A stretch of 44,624 nucleotides of DNA, taken from a virus. Below are positions 8,667 to 15,712 of this stretch, one piece after another. A model generated the notes under the pieces. That model did not search any database. It saw only the letters and a list, made by a program, of their open reading frames with translations, and was not told the DNA's origin. The DNA lies in the IMG/VR virus record IMGVR_UViG_3300007513_000073, positions 1 to 44,624 of that record; one strand, written 5' to 3'. Made by a program: the position numbers and the translations under genes. Position 1 is the first letter of the stretch; each line of letters begins with the position of its first letter.

Positions 8667-9938
8667 CTATTCTCCTCGTAAGTCCTGTAGTTGTTTTTTT
8701 AGTTGCTCTCTATTTTCTCCGTAATGGAGTTCTCGGTGGTGATTGGCACAAACGCAAACCATATTCTCCATCGTGTCTGGACCACCTTCCGCCATCATAA
8801 TCAAATGGTGAACCTCTACATACGGTAGACCATCTGGCTTAATAAAAAGCTCTACCGCACAACCATCGACCTCACACGCGTAACCAGCTCGCTTCTTAAC
8901 CAAATCGACTAACTTATGGTTTCTCTCGTAACCACGCTCAACAACACGAGACTTTCTACGCGGCTCTAGGTTCTCCTCCAGTTTTGCTAATGCTTCAAGG
9001 TTGGCTAGAGTTTCGCGCCCCTCCTCTGTCAGAGCTATCCGCGTATCACCCTCTGGCTCTTGCGCAAAATTACGCATAATAAACTGATCAACGAGAAAGG
9101 CCCACCTCTCCAATGCATCTGGCGCATCAGCATCGAAGTCCACAGTTTCACCTGAAACAACCTGCGCACCATCAGCCCCATCGTACTCCACTCCAAGAGC
9201 AAGGGTGCCGGGTCCATGAAACTCTGGCGTAGCATAAACAGACACCCCAGAATACTCTGGGTTAATAAGTTCAATTGTCAATATCTCTGGGTTGAGTGTT
9301 GGCACCCATCCCTGAACACCACCACTGGACAAAATCGCATCCGTTAATGTTGTAACTCCACTGACTTGCTTACTAGCAAGCATAACCGGATCGCTATTAA
9401 CAACATCCATCTGAATTTGGTGTTTCGGAGCGGGAAAAACACCCTCTGGCTCATCATCGTCTTTATGCCACGACACGCCGGTAACATTACCCTCGTCATC
9501 CGTCATAACATTCACTTTGCCGTCTGGATGATTATTTCCAAAGTGCTCTGTCATAAAATCTATCAGTTCGTCTGGCTCATAACCACGATCGGATATATCC
9601 AAATATAAAGTCTTATCCTCATCATCTATTGCAATATTTTCCATTGGAATATCCAGATCACGCAGATCTGGCTTTTCCTCTACCACGTCTGGCAAATGAC
9701 CCCTTCTACGGGCACGACGTTTAGCAAGCAGCCTATTCCGTCGCTGCATTGCCTTATCTGCCCTAGAGTTCGGATGCTCCGCACCCATACCCGCCTCCTG
9801 CACATTAAAACCCTTACTGCCCCTCCTTTGAGCACGGTTACCGCCTCCACGCTCATTTGCTTGACCAGCAGCACCCCTCTTCATTAAACCGCCCCCCTCG
9901 CTATCCCTCTTCCTACCTACAGCCCTTCGTTTTCCCAT
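8667..9938 (-). CDS. HNH endonuclease domain protein with long N-terminal region
   Basis: Residues about 345-415 form a clear HNH nuclease: a first Cys pair (CEVDGC), VEVHHLIMMAEGG holding the catalytic His pair, then MENMVCVCANHHRELHYG with the second Cys pair and the last metal-binding His. The first 85 residues are very basic and glycine-rich (RRNRLLAKRRARRRG), suggesting DNA or RNA contact, followed by about 250 residues of unrecognised, mostly acidic sequence. HNH proteins near terminase genes are often needed for packaging cleavage in phages, which is a plausible role here. The ATG at 9938 overlaps the upstream stop by one base. A homing endonuclease is the main alternative, but the operon position argues for a resident gene. 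Confidence 0.85.
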   Translation of the reverse strand: MGKRRAVGRKRDSEGGGLMKRGAAGQANERGGGNRAQRRGSKGFNVQEAGMGAEHPNSRADKAMQRRNRLLAKRRARRRGHLPDVVEEKPDLRDLDIPMENIAIDDEDKTLYLDISDRGYEPDELIDFMTEHFGNNHPDGKVNVMTDDEGNVTGVSWHKDDDEPEGVFPAPKHQIQMDVVNSDPVMLASKQVSGVTTLTDAILSSGGVQGWVPTLNPEILTIELINPEYSGVSVYATPEFHGPGTLALGVEYDGADGAQVVSGETVDFDADAPDALERWAFLVDQFIMRNFAQEPEGDTRIALTEEGRETLANLEALAKLEENLEPRRKSRVVERGYERNHKLVDLVKKRAGYACEVDGCAVELFIKPDGLPYVEVHHLIMMAEGGPDTMENMVCVCANHHRELHYGENREQLKKQLQDLRGE

Positions 9939-10171
9939 CAGTACACCTCATTCTCGTCTGGAAACACACGTTCCGGCTCATACGCACCCGGTCGTAACTT
10001 CACTGGCTCCAAACCCTTTGATACCCTGTGAACCTCATTCCATAACTTAAAACAACCACGACAGACCGGCTCACGCTCTCCGTTCACCCTTAACGACGGA
10101 ACCAGCTCTGGATTGAAGGAAATGGACCGCTCACACGACACACAAAACCCATGCATTATCATCCAACTCAT
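9938..10171 (-). CDS. Small zinc-ribbon-like protein
   Basis: A 77-residue protein with CVSC near residue 10 and CRGC near 39, a spacing that fits a single zinc ribbon. The rest is unrecognised, with basic and Pro-rich segments. The ATG at 10171 follows the stop of the upstream gene directly and its own stop overlaps the next start, so it is embedded in the operon. It may be a nucleic-acid-binding accessory for its HNH neighbour; this is inference. Confidence 0.75.
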   Translation of the reverse strand: MSWMIMHGFCVSCERSISFNPELVPSLRVNGEREPVCRGCFKLWNEVHRVSKGLEPVKLRPGAYEPERVFPDENEVY

Positions 10172-10756
10172 TTAACGACCCCACTGCATAGCCATAGCTT
10201 TGGCAATACCCACATACGTCTCTGACCGTATCCTCCACCTATCTTCCGATGGACCCAACACATTCTGACCACTCAATGTCTGATTGTCCCATACACCACA
10301 TTTTGGGATCTTTAGAACATTCGTTGGCTGCAACGGCGGCAAACGCTTTAACCACAAACCCGTTTTCTTGGAATGAGGATGACCGAACTCATACGGATGG
10401 ATATACTGGTCTGGTGGCCTAATCGCTGTTGAAATACGTCCTACAGGATTCTCAATACATATTCGGCCAATAGGCGCGTTCATCAAATGACGAACAAACT
10501 TTAATGCCTCTTCCGTCTTATGGCTCCGACCAAAACGACGCTTATTCCAATGTAATCCACTACCAGACAAATAAGTGCAAGGCGGATGAGCTATCATCAA
10601 ATCCCAACCCTTATTTAGTACAAATCGTACATCACACTTGAGATGAGGACCGCCAACCACGCTTGGAAGCACATCGCAAGACCAAGCATCATGGCCACGC
10701 CGCAGAAATTGATCTCGCACAATCCCGCTGGATTCACATGCAACCAATACCCTCAC
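10172..10756 (-). CDS. DNA cytosine methyltransferase-like protein
   Basis: The 194 residues begin VRVLVACESSGIVRDQF, then GHDAWSCDVLP, then DLMIAHPPCTYLSGSG. This matches the start of C5-cytosine methyltransferases, where a SAM-binding segment is followed by a PPC motif; here the catalytic-loop equivalent is HPPCTYL. The segments IGRICIENPVGRIS and YEFGHPHSKKTGLWLKRLP resemble the ENP motif and later core. It is shorter than classic C5 enzymes and belongs to the compact phage type, so activity and target are uncertain. I chose GTG at 10756 because GGAG lies five bases before it; the longer frame from 10822 adds an unlikely N-terminus. Confidence 0.78.
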   Translation of the reverse strand: MRVLVACESSGIVRDQFLRRGHDAWSCDVLPSVVGGPHLKCDVRFVLNKGWDLMIAHPPCTYLSGSGLHWNKRRFGRSHKTEEALKFVRHLMNAPIGRICIENPVGRISTAIRPPDQYIHPYEFGHPHSKKTGLWLKRLPPLQPTNVLKIPKCGVWDNQTLSGQNVLGPSEDRWRIRSETYVGIAKAMAMQWGR

Positions 10757-10940
10757 AACGACTCCAAAAAAGAAATTTGCGGGACGGCTCGCTTCAAACA
10801 GCTTACCTGACGACACCCGCAATTACCGGCGTACTCTCTCGGCCCCCAAATGATTACAAGAACCGTAACTGGTGGCAGGGGTTAGGGACTCGTACACAAA
10901 GTTTTGGAATAGCCACCCCACACATTCGATAATAAAACAA
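10757..10940. other. Intergenic stretch between small unknown gene and cytosine methyltransferase-like gene
   Basis: The 184 bases carry the ribosome-binding GGAG of the downstream GTG start at their left end and a short inverted repeat GGTGGC/GCCACC toward the right. I see no tRNA cloverleaf and no T-run terminator. Confidence 0.35.
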
Positions 10941-11219
10941 TTACTTTGCTGCATACTTATTCTTACGTTTGTTGACGACCCTATCACACTCTCGCTTCGC
11001 CGCTTTGAGGTTATAGGTGCCGCCGCCTCCTACCCATCTATCATTCGTTGGAATTTCAGAATGGTGATCCTTGTCCAACCATAAATGATAGGTGGCCGCG
11101 CAAAGGCCATTACCGATCGTAATTGTCGCTCCGATTACTTCATTGTCGGTTTCATACTTCTTTTTATAAACCATGTTTCCATAGCCATCATCAGTGCCGC
11201 GACTCCATCGCCCAGCCAT
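10941..11219 (-). CDS. Hypothetical protein
   Basis: A 92-residue protein starting MAGRWSRG with GGAGG five bases upstream of ATG 11219; the frame continues open to 11285 but that extension lacks a ribosome site. It has a Trp and Gly-rich body (YHLWLDKDHHSEIP, RWVGGGGTYNLKAAKRECD) and a basic tail. The central part resembles small secreted or lectin-like beta proteins only vaguely, so no function is assigned. It lies downstream of the endolysin. Confidence 0.68.
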   Translation of the reverse strand: MAGRWSRGTDDGYGNMVYKKKYETDNEVIGATITIGNGLCAATYHLWLDKDHHSEIPTNDRWVGGGGTYNLKAAKRECDRVVNKRKNKYAAK

Positions 11220-11329
11220 AACTTCCTCCAAGTCTGGTTTGAACCACATGAGGGACCACCACCCTGCGTAGGAAAATTCCCACAAGTGGACACCTGTGCA
11301 GGGTTGGTGGCGGTCCTATACCCTATAAA

Positions 11330-12151
11330 TCAGGAAACCGGACCTTTTGCAAGCCATGACTTTATGCTTTGGGGATCTATCGCTAATCTTACCATATGGA
11401 CCCCAACTTTCGACTCAATCCTACCGGTCCAAGTCTGGGTCACACGGTCCACCCAGTTCGGGCCGGGGTTCAACACGTCCCTCAATGGACCAATCTGACC
11501 CCAACCAGCCCCATTAATACTTCCCACAGCCTCTAACGTCAGAATCTTATCCGTCGCCGGATCATAATCCAAAACTATCAAACTATGACCACCACTAGAG
11601 GTAAAATACTGCAACAAGTATGCACCCTCACCGGGAGCCGTAGTACCCACACCCCACTGGAGTATTACCCTCGGACCCCAGTTCGGCACCACCGGAACAG
11701 AACCACTGTCACTTGTGGAAACCATCCACAACTTCCACTGCTCACTTGTAAACGATACACCCTCAAAAGCATACGCCAACAACCAAGAAGTAAACTGCAC
11801 GCAATTCGTCCACTCATCACCAATATTACGCAAACTCATTCCCGGTGGATTACTCGGACACTGGGCATCGCTTAAACGATACTCCTGCGGCAACATCTGT
11901 GGAAACAAGTCAGCCACCACTTGGAAGTCTATCGGCAAACCTAAATCCACACCACCACTACGCAATGCATCCCAAGTCTTCGAACCCACAACACCATCCG
12001 CCACTAAACCACTAGCAGACTGAAAAGACTTCACATTCGCTTCCGTTCCCGAACCAAATACACCATCCACCGTCGTCCGATAACCACTCTCGGTCAACAA
12101 CGTCTGGCACTCCTTCACCTCTATACCACTGTCACCCTTACGCAATACCAT
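11330..12151 (-). CDS. Endolysin with N-terminal peptidoglycan-binding domain and Cys/His peptidase-like domain
   Basis: This is the likely cell-wall hydrolase for lysis. Residues 1-65 (VLRKGDSGIEVKECQTLL, then YRTTVDGVFGSGTEANVKSFQ, then LVADGVVGSKTWDAL) are a textbook PG_binding_1 repeat. The remaining 200 residues contain DEWTNCVQFTSWLLA (candidate catalytic Cys), SGGHSLIVLDYD (candidate catalytic His) and acidic and Asn residues behind it. This is the order expected of CHAP or NlpC/P60-like amidases or peptidases, though I cannot assign the exact family. The ATG at 12151 overlaps the upstream membrane-protein stop (TAATG) and has AGGAG before it. No signal peptide is present, so release needs a holin; several small membrane proteins lie next to it. 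Confidence 0.85.
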   Translation of the reverse strand: MVLRKGDSGIEVKECQTLLTESGYRTTVDGVFGSGTEANVKSFQSASGLVADGVVGSKTWDALRSGGVDLGLPIDFQVVADLFPQMLPQEYRLSDAQCPSNPPGMSLRNIGDEWTNCVQFTSWLLAYAFEGVSFTSEQWKLWMVSTSDSGSVPVVPNWGPRVILQWGVGTTAPGEGAYLLQYFTSSGGHSLIVLDYDPATDKILTLEAVGSINGAGWGQIGPLRDVLNPGPNWVDRVTQTWTGRIESKVGVHMVRLAIDPQSIKSWLAKGPVS

Positions 12152-12588
12152 TACCAACTCCTCGACACTAGCAAACCACCCACCGAACCAATCACACATA
12201 AAAGTATATCCCACCAATCAAATGTACCACGGAACATAGATAGACTTTGGAGGACTTCAATACACCCTACAAGGCATCCCGGCAGTAAAACCGACCCAAG
12301 GTATATCCAACCCCCCTCGGATCGCCACAAACGGCAAAAGAATCCCGTACAGGCATATACCCATACTCCTAGAGGCAAACTATAAACGAACCACAAAGGA
12401 AATAGGCTCCTATACGGATTCGCCAACTCCCTAACCCAACTCAATACACCGTCAGGACGGTAGCACCCCACCGCGCCCATTACTTCAAATATGAGCAAAT
12501 GGTCTGGACGCCACAATAAATAGATAATCGACCCCAAACAAATTGGGATAACACAATTCCAAAGGAAAAATTTTCTATTTACAGGCAA
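12151..12588 (-). CDS. Multi-pass membrane protein (VanZ-like), lysis region
   Basis: A 145-residue protein with about four hydrophobic segments (FFLWNCVIPICLGSIIYLLW, LFPLWFVYSLPLGVWVYACT, WIYLGSVLLPGCLVG and the C-terminal DILLCVIGSVGGLLV). The pairing of IEVLQSLSMFRGTFDWWD with a final hydrophobic helix is like the VanZ family. It directly precedes the endolysin and shares a base with it, so it could be the holin; that is positional inference. The start appears to be TTG at 12588, without a visible ribosome site, overlapping the end of a 26-codon membrane peptide gene in another frame. Translation may therefore depend on coupling or on a frameshift from that peptide. Confidence 0.75.
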   Translation of the reverse strand: MPVNRKFFLWNCVIPICLGSIIYLLWRPDHLLIFEVMGAVGCYRPDGVLSWVRELANPYRSLFPLWFVYSLPLGVWVYACTGFFCRLWRSEGGWIYLGSVLLPGCLVGCIEVLQSLSMFRGTFDWWDILLCVIGSVGGLLVSRSW

Positions 12589-12659
12589 AACGTAGAAAGG
12601 AGGACAAAACCCCCCACGGCGTAGATGGTGACCAACACTTTAGAATCTAAATTAAACAT
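12579..12659 (-). CDS. 26-residue single-span membrane peptide
   Basis: A very short frame with a perfect AGGAGG placed correctly before the ATG at 12659 and a stop at 12579. After six polar residues it is one continuous hydrophobic segment (VLVTIYAVGGFVLLSTF), so it should span the membrane once. It overlaps the start of the VanZ-like protein by ten bases in the minus-one frame. It also contains G GGG GGT in the zero frame at codons 15-17, a possible minus-one slippery site. Its position next to endolysin suggests a lysis regulator or a leader for the next gene; this is inferred. Confidence 0.6.
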   Translation of the reverse strand: MFNLDSKVLVTIYAVGGFVLLSTFCL

Positions 12660-12667
12660 GGAACCTC

Positions 12668-12967
12668 CTAAATAAATTTAGCTATCAGCCCGGTTACGGA
12701 AAGCACCAGACCTATATAGGCCAAACGCTTCGCACGGGTCGCGGTACTGTATGCGTCTCCCAAGTTATCCCGTTTGATTTTGTAATCAAAATGTTGGAGC
12801 GGGCTTAATTTGGGTATGGCTTCAAAGAAGTCGGGACAATCACGCTGTTCGTACTCATCTTGTCGCGCCAAACGGTGCTGATACCACAAACAGACCCCAG
12901 AATACTTATTTTCATGGTGTTCATCGGGGTATTTATTATATAGGCCACATCGACCACATCTAGCCAT
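12668..12967 (-). CDS. Small Cys-rich protein with C-terminal membrane helix
   Basis: A 99-residue protein. The N-terminus has CGRCG and later Cys/His residues (about residues 4-45) that could bind zinc. The C-terminus ends in a hydrophobic segment (LAYIGLVLSVTGLIAKFI) that would anchor it to the membrane with the N-terminus in the cytoplasm. GGGG lies before the ATG at 12967, two bases after the previous stop. It belongs to the lysis-region operon; a holin or antiholin role is possible but unproven. Confidence 0.7.
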   Translation of the reverse strand: MARCGRCGLYNKYPDEHHENKYSGVCLWYQHRLARQDEYEQRDCPDFFEAIPKLSPLQHFDYKIKRDNLGDAYSTATRAKRLAYIGLVLSVTGLIAKFI

Positions 12968-12968
12968 T

Positions 12969-13196
12969 CTATTGCCCCATACACGGTATCAAGCTCTCAC
13001 CTGCGTCGGATACTATCACAACCGTATTGGGGAGTATACGGTCTACTACCCAACCATCTGCCAGCTCTAACCCTTCACTAAAGGCTCTACAATGCGGAAT
13101 GTCACCAAATAAGAGGTAGGACTCCAAAGGGGAGTGGCTATGAGGGCTACAGTTTATGAGAATAGTCATCATGGTTAGGATTAGGAACATTTGCAT
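12969..13196 (-). CDS. Small exported or membrane-anchored hypothetical protein
   Basis: A 75-residue protein with a hydrophobic N-terminus (MFLILTMMTILINCS) that looks like a signal peptide or a poor lipobox ending in Cys. The rest (GWVVDRILPNTVVIVSDAGE) resembles short periplasmic beta-hairpin segments seen in secretion-type proteins. The ribosome site is weak. It overlaps the preceding membrane frame by 50 bases. A spanin-type lysis role would fit the neighbourhood, but the lipobox is not canonical. Confidence 0.5.
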   Translation of the reverse strand: MQMFLILTMMTILINCSPHSHSPLESYLLFGDIPHCRAFSEGLELADGWVVDRILPNTVVIVSDAGESLIPCMGQ

Positions 13197-13359
13197 TACT
13201 CGGAGGGTAGGGAGAGGCGGCTACATATATCAGCCAACAGCAACATCTTACAAGTAATGGGATGACGCCAAATGTAAACACCCACCCTACTAAAACGTAA
13301 AAAGATACAACTAATGCTAACTCGAAAGATCCTATGTAGTCTGGGTTAGATGTGTACAA
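13147..13359 (-). CDS. Possible small membrane protein
   Basis: A 70-residue frame with one or two hydrophobic segments (LALVVSFYVLVGWVFTFGVI and PLLVRCCCWLIYVAA) and a polar Pro/Asn-rich tail. The only upstream start is a TTG at 13359 with no ribosome site, so it may be the end of a longer or decayed gene. It is the last gene-like frame before the long gene-poor region to its right. Confidence 0.4.
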   Translation of the reverse strand: MYTSNPDYIGSFELALVVSFYVLVGWVFTFGVIPLLVRCCCWLIYVAASPYPPSNANVPNPNHDDYSHKL

Positions 13360-14560
13360 ATTTTACCGGGGAAAAGATTAAAAATACCTTGGTCCCCCCA
13401 CGGGGGACTATGGGGGAAGAATAATTTTATATAAATAGATCTTAATACAAATCATATATCTCTTAATATATCTTATTATATATCTATTATTCTCACAATG
13501 GGCATATCGACCTTTAAACCCCCATTATAAGAGGGGTAAATTATACAATTATCTCTAAAACAGGTTTAATGGATAAACTTATAAGGGGTATAGACTCACT
13601 AGGTCCAAAAATTTTAGAAAAAAAAATTCAAGACTCACTAGATGATAAAAAGTATGAAAAATCGGTCGGCAGGAGGTGTCCCTCAAATATCATATTCTTG
13701 GAATCATATTCTGTAGGGGGGAGAGGTGAGGTTCAACCTATGATATGAGGCATTACCTCATGTGGATTCTAGGGTCATCATATCTATTGGCAATGGCAAC
13801 TATCATACTCTCCTGGCCCATATCATAGGTTGTAAGGTCATTATCATAGGATAAACCCCTATAAAATAGGCCAAAATCATAGGGCATAGGCGGTCCAAAG
13901 TGGGCATATACCCTCATTAATAGGCATATCACCAACATCATATTCATAGGCACAAAGGGATATTCCTACTACAACCATTCATATCCTTTGAGCGCTCATG
14001 GTGTTTCTAGGGAACGGCCAATATCATAGGACTCCCCTCCACTATGGTGTGGGTCTACCCCATACAGGTTTCACCAATTCATATCCAATATCCAATAAAC
14101 ATAGGTCATAACTTCACTTTCATAGGCTAACTCAACCTTCCTATTCATAGGTACAACATACTCAATCTGTCATTCCTGGCCTACAACCTACATTTATTCC
14201 ATACACAGGATTTCAAACCATATCCTACCATCGGCAAAAGTTGGCTAGGTAATTACCATATCATCAAAAGGAAAATAATTTTCCTATTATCGGCTCCCAT
14301 ATCCATACTCTCAATTCTATAAAAGGGGGCTGGCATATGCGGCATTGTACCTACAAAATCGGCTATTTGGCTCAAAATTTTAATATCTATCAAACGGCTA
14401 TTAATACCCTTCCATCCATGTCAATACTCGGTTCAATCATATTCATACCATCAACCTCATATCTCATATTCTCACCATACAATCCCCCACCTACCAACAC
14501 CAATAAACATACCCTTTACAGGCTCACATTACCCCCTGGAGGGACTTCACCGGCAATCTG
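13360..14560. other. Gene-poor AT-rich stretch grading into the isolated-G desert
   Basis: I see no convincing gene here. At 13.39-13.50 kb it is AT-rich with runs of TATAT. An 11-base direct repeat AGACTCACTAG occurs at about 13592 and 13631. From about 13.8 kb copies of ATCATAGG begin (13822, 13843, 13876, 14023) and isolated G becomes rarer to the right: between 14101 and 14560 only six isolated G remain on the plus strand (14169, 14240, 14339, 14347, 14420, 14560). A reverse copy CCTATGAT lies at 13738 and an AGCGCT palindrome at 13991. A 66-codon minus frame at 13753-13953 is open but poorly supported. Confidence 0.6.
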
Positions 14561-14640
14561 CGGGTCTGGGCAAGGGTAAACCCCTTGGACGGCTTCTGGG
14601 GGCATTCTAGGGGCTACAATCGGCATGGTTGGTTTGGTGG

Positions 14641-14870
14641 GTCAATATACAGGATAGGATCGGTCCATATCCATACTCGGATCGGATACCGGATCGGATC
14701 GGATCATAGGGCTAGGGTCCACGGAATAGGGGATACAGGCTATCCCTAGGATCATAGGGACCGGATACAGGGAAACCCGGCACCATAGGATAGGGACCGG
14801 GTTCATAGGGCTAGGGATCGGATCATAGGGGATCGGATCGGATCATAGGGATCCCCAAACCAAAATACCC
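14641..14870 (+). repeat. GGATCGGATC-rich imperfect tandem repeats, left arm
   Basis: Successive imperfect units of CGGATC, GGATCATAGGG and TAGGGACCGG fill this stretch, giving many GATC tetramers. It sits on the downstream side of the single gene in the desert, and a similar array lies on the upstream side at 16.2-16.4 kb. It could be a protein-binding array or slippage product; no direct evidence separates these. Confidence 0.7.
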
Positions 14871-15067
14871 CTATCCGGTTAGGGATAGGGGTACTGGGGA
14901 TCGGCTAGGCTATCGGGTTAATCGGTTACACAACTCCACACGGATAATAGGATCAGGAAGGTATAAAGGCTTGGCAGGGTAATCACAAGGTTAATCATAG
15001 GGTACTCCAATAGGGGCTAGGGGTGGCCCCTACCCGGTATTGGGTAGGGGCTAGGGGTTAGGGGTTA

Positions 15068-15712
15068 TTACTTGGCTAGGGATTCACGGGAAACCAATTC
15101 CCATACCAACAAACCATTGGGATCAATTGGGGTATCCTTATCGGTGGGATTGGTATTCTCTACGGTCCAAACCATATCCTTCCCGGTTCCAAATAATCCC
15201 TTGGTGGAAATGGAATACAGGGCTTTATGGCCACTATTGGCTCTCTTACCGGGTTCTTTGGTAGGGTTACCAAAATACTCTTTATATTTCACACAGGATA
15301 CGGGAAACCCACGGGCCAACATATCGGCATGGGAAACCATAATACAGGTTTCACCGGTATCACCTACCAATTCGGTCAATAGGGATACAACCCGGTCTAG
15401 GAATTTTGGCTTCGGGGTATTTTTCCGGATTTTGGCTACTTTGGCCTCAATTACCTTCATGGCAAAATCCCATACATTGGTGGGATCATCGGAAAACTTA
15501 CCTATTCCCAACTCATTACAGGGACCGGCATACTTCATATCACCATAACGGGTAACCTTGGAATACAGGGGATCGGCTACTAGGGCCGGTCCAAAATTAT
15601 CTCGGGTCCAATCGGTGGATTCACATATGGCGGATACAATATCCTCAATTCGGAAACCGGTTAGGGCTAGGATTAGGGTAGGGGTTTCAACTTTTTTATT
15701 GGCTTTGGCCAT
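15068..15712 (-). CDS. Unrecognised protein encoded inside the isolated-G desert
   Basis: A 214-residue protein of no family that I recognise. The ATG at 15712 has AAGGAAG seven bases upstream; the frame is open to 15835 but that extension has no better start. The sequence looks like a real globular protein (LILALTGFRIEDIVSAICES, FLDRVVSLLTELVGDTGE, CIMVSHADMLARGF, NGLLVWELVSRES). Codon choice is extreme: every Ala is GCC, every Thr ACC, and every Ser TCC except single AGT-type exceptions. There is no Gln at all, and both His codons follow a codon ending in C. These choices are just what is needed to avoid isolated C on the coding strand. An intact frame shows selection for function despite the constraint. 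Confidence 0.8.
   Translation of the reverse strand: MAKANKKVETPTLILALTGFRIEDIVSAICESTDWTRDNFGPALVADPLYSKVTRYGDMKYAGPCNELGIGKFSDDPTNVWDFAMKVIEAKVAKIRKNTPKPKFLDRVVSLLTELVGDTGETCIMVSHADMLARGFPVSCVKYKEYFGNPTKEPGKRANSGHKALYSISTKGLFGTGKDMVWTVENTNPTDKDTPIDPNGLLVWELVSRESLAK

Noticed and set aside
10790-10940. Possible tRNA near GGTGGC/GCCACCA on the minus strand
   Set aside because: The two arms are only about 40 bases apart, no T-arm with TTCGA-type loop or anticodon stem fits, and the CCA is internal chance sequence.
13753-13953. 66-codon minus frame in the left part of the gene-poor region
   Set aside because: It has no ribosome-binding site, and its sequence is dominated by CCTATGAT-type words that come from the DNA repeats.
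14337-14579. 80-codon plus frame
   Set aside because: Low-complexity Ser/Pro/Ile/Thr sequence in a G-poor tract with no ribosome site. Long frames are expected there because stops containing G are scarce.
15072-15548. 158-codon plus frame opposite the desert gene
   Set aside because: With no isolated G, TGA stops cannot occur on the plus strand, so long open frames arise by default. The minus frame has the ribosome site and coherent protein.
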